From Incurvaria masculella (Eukaryota; Arthropoda; Insecta; Lepidoptera; Incurvariidae), in NCBI GenBank assembly GCA_946894095.1, contig OX335649.1:11426001-11490000 (forward strand): a DNA stretch of 64,000 bases, written 5' to 3'. The notes under the pieces are model-generated. The model was not told the DNA's origin. It saw only the letters and a program-made list of their open reading frames with translations, and did not search any database. The first letter of the stretch is position 1. The number at the start of each line of letters is the position of its first letter. The position numbers were made by a program, and so were the translations under genes. Positions 63,804 through 64,000 of the stretch are shown piece by piece.

Positions 63804-64000
63804 CTGGAATTCAATGATCAATAATGTCACCAAGTGCTAACCAATTTTTGTGGAATAAAGTTTAATTAAAATTAATAAAAATAACATTTTCAATGCTCAA
63901 AATAGACTGATTGTCCAATTTGCGTATGGACGTTTACTCTGAAACCGGTACACCGGAAATAGAGACAATTTCGAGATCTCATTCTGTCATATTGACATCA

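Overview
This is nuclear DNA from an insect, almost certainly a moth or butterfly. It is AT-rich and sparse in genes. It has spliced minus-strand genes with GT-AG introns, an interstitial (TTAGG)n insect telomere repeat, and a dense mixture of LINE fragments, tRNA/5S-derived SINEs, MITEs, a Helitron, a piggyBac MITE and a complete Harbinger transposon. No bacterial-type operon, CRISPR array or intact cellular RNA gene was seen.

The cellular genes are two mind bomb (Mib) E3 ubiquitin ligase genes in tandem, both on the minus strand. Gene A (63803 down to 45970) shows eleven exons in one continuous reading frame, covering the C-terminal 638 residues: the end of the second Mib repeat, the ankyrin region, a Pro/Ala-rich linker and two RING fingers, then a stop. 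Two RINGs point to Mib2. Its N-terminal half lies beyond base 64000. Gene B starts at 37946 and supplies the matching N-terminal half: MIB/HERC2 domain, ZZ zinc finger, second MIB/HERC2 domain and first Mib repeat. It then goes straight to a linker exon (21332-21512) paralogous to the linker exon of A, skipping the second Mib repeat and all ankyrins. Its 3' part leaves the window at base 1.

The left third of the window is the most unusual part. The Pro-rich linker exon that occurs once in A (48329-48454) recurs at least five times in B, always phase 1 on both ends, with flanking intron sequence, and is joined by two copies of another linker exon. One copy of the Pro-rich exon is split by a 4.2 kb Harbinger element with 14 bp terminal repeats and TAA target duplications. 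Its uninterrupted paralogues serve as empty sites. The Harbinger carries an apparently intact two-exon DDE transposase and an antisense three-exon MADF protein.

Layout: 1-11.4 kb, last visible B linker exons, SINEs, a foldback element, a 13-unit tandem array of tRNA-like SINE heads and a LINE reverse transcriptase. 11.4-19.7 kb, Pro-rich exon array and Harbinger. 19.7-38 kb, 5' half of B, including a foldback element built around telomere repeats. 38-46 kb, intergenic, mostly MITEs and SINEs. 46-64 kb, gene A with a Helitron, LINEs and SINEs in its introns. Mib proteins are cytoplasmic RING ligases that ubiquitinate Notch ligands (Mib1/Mib2) and support muscle integrity (Mib2, in flies). Whether truncated gene B still works is open.
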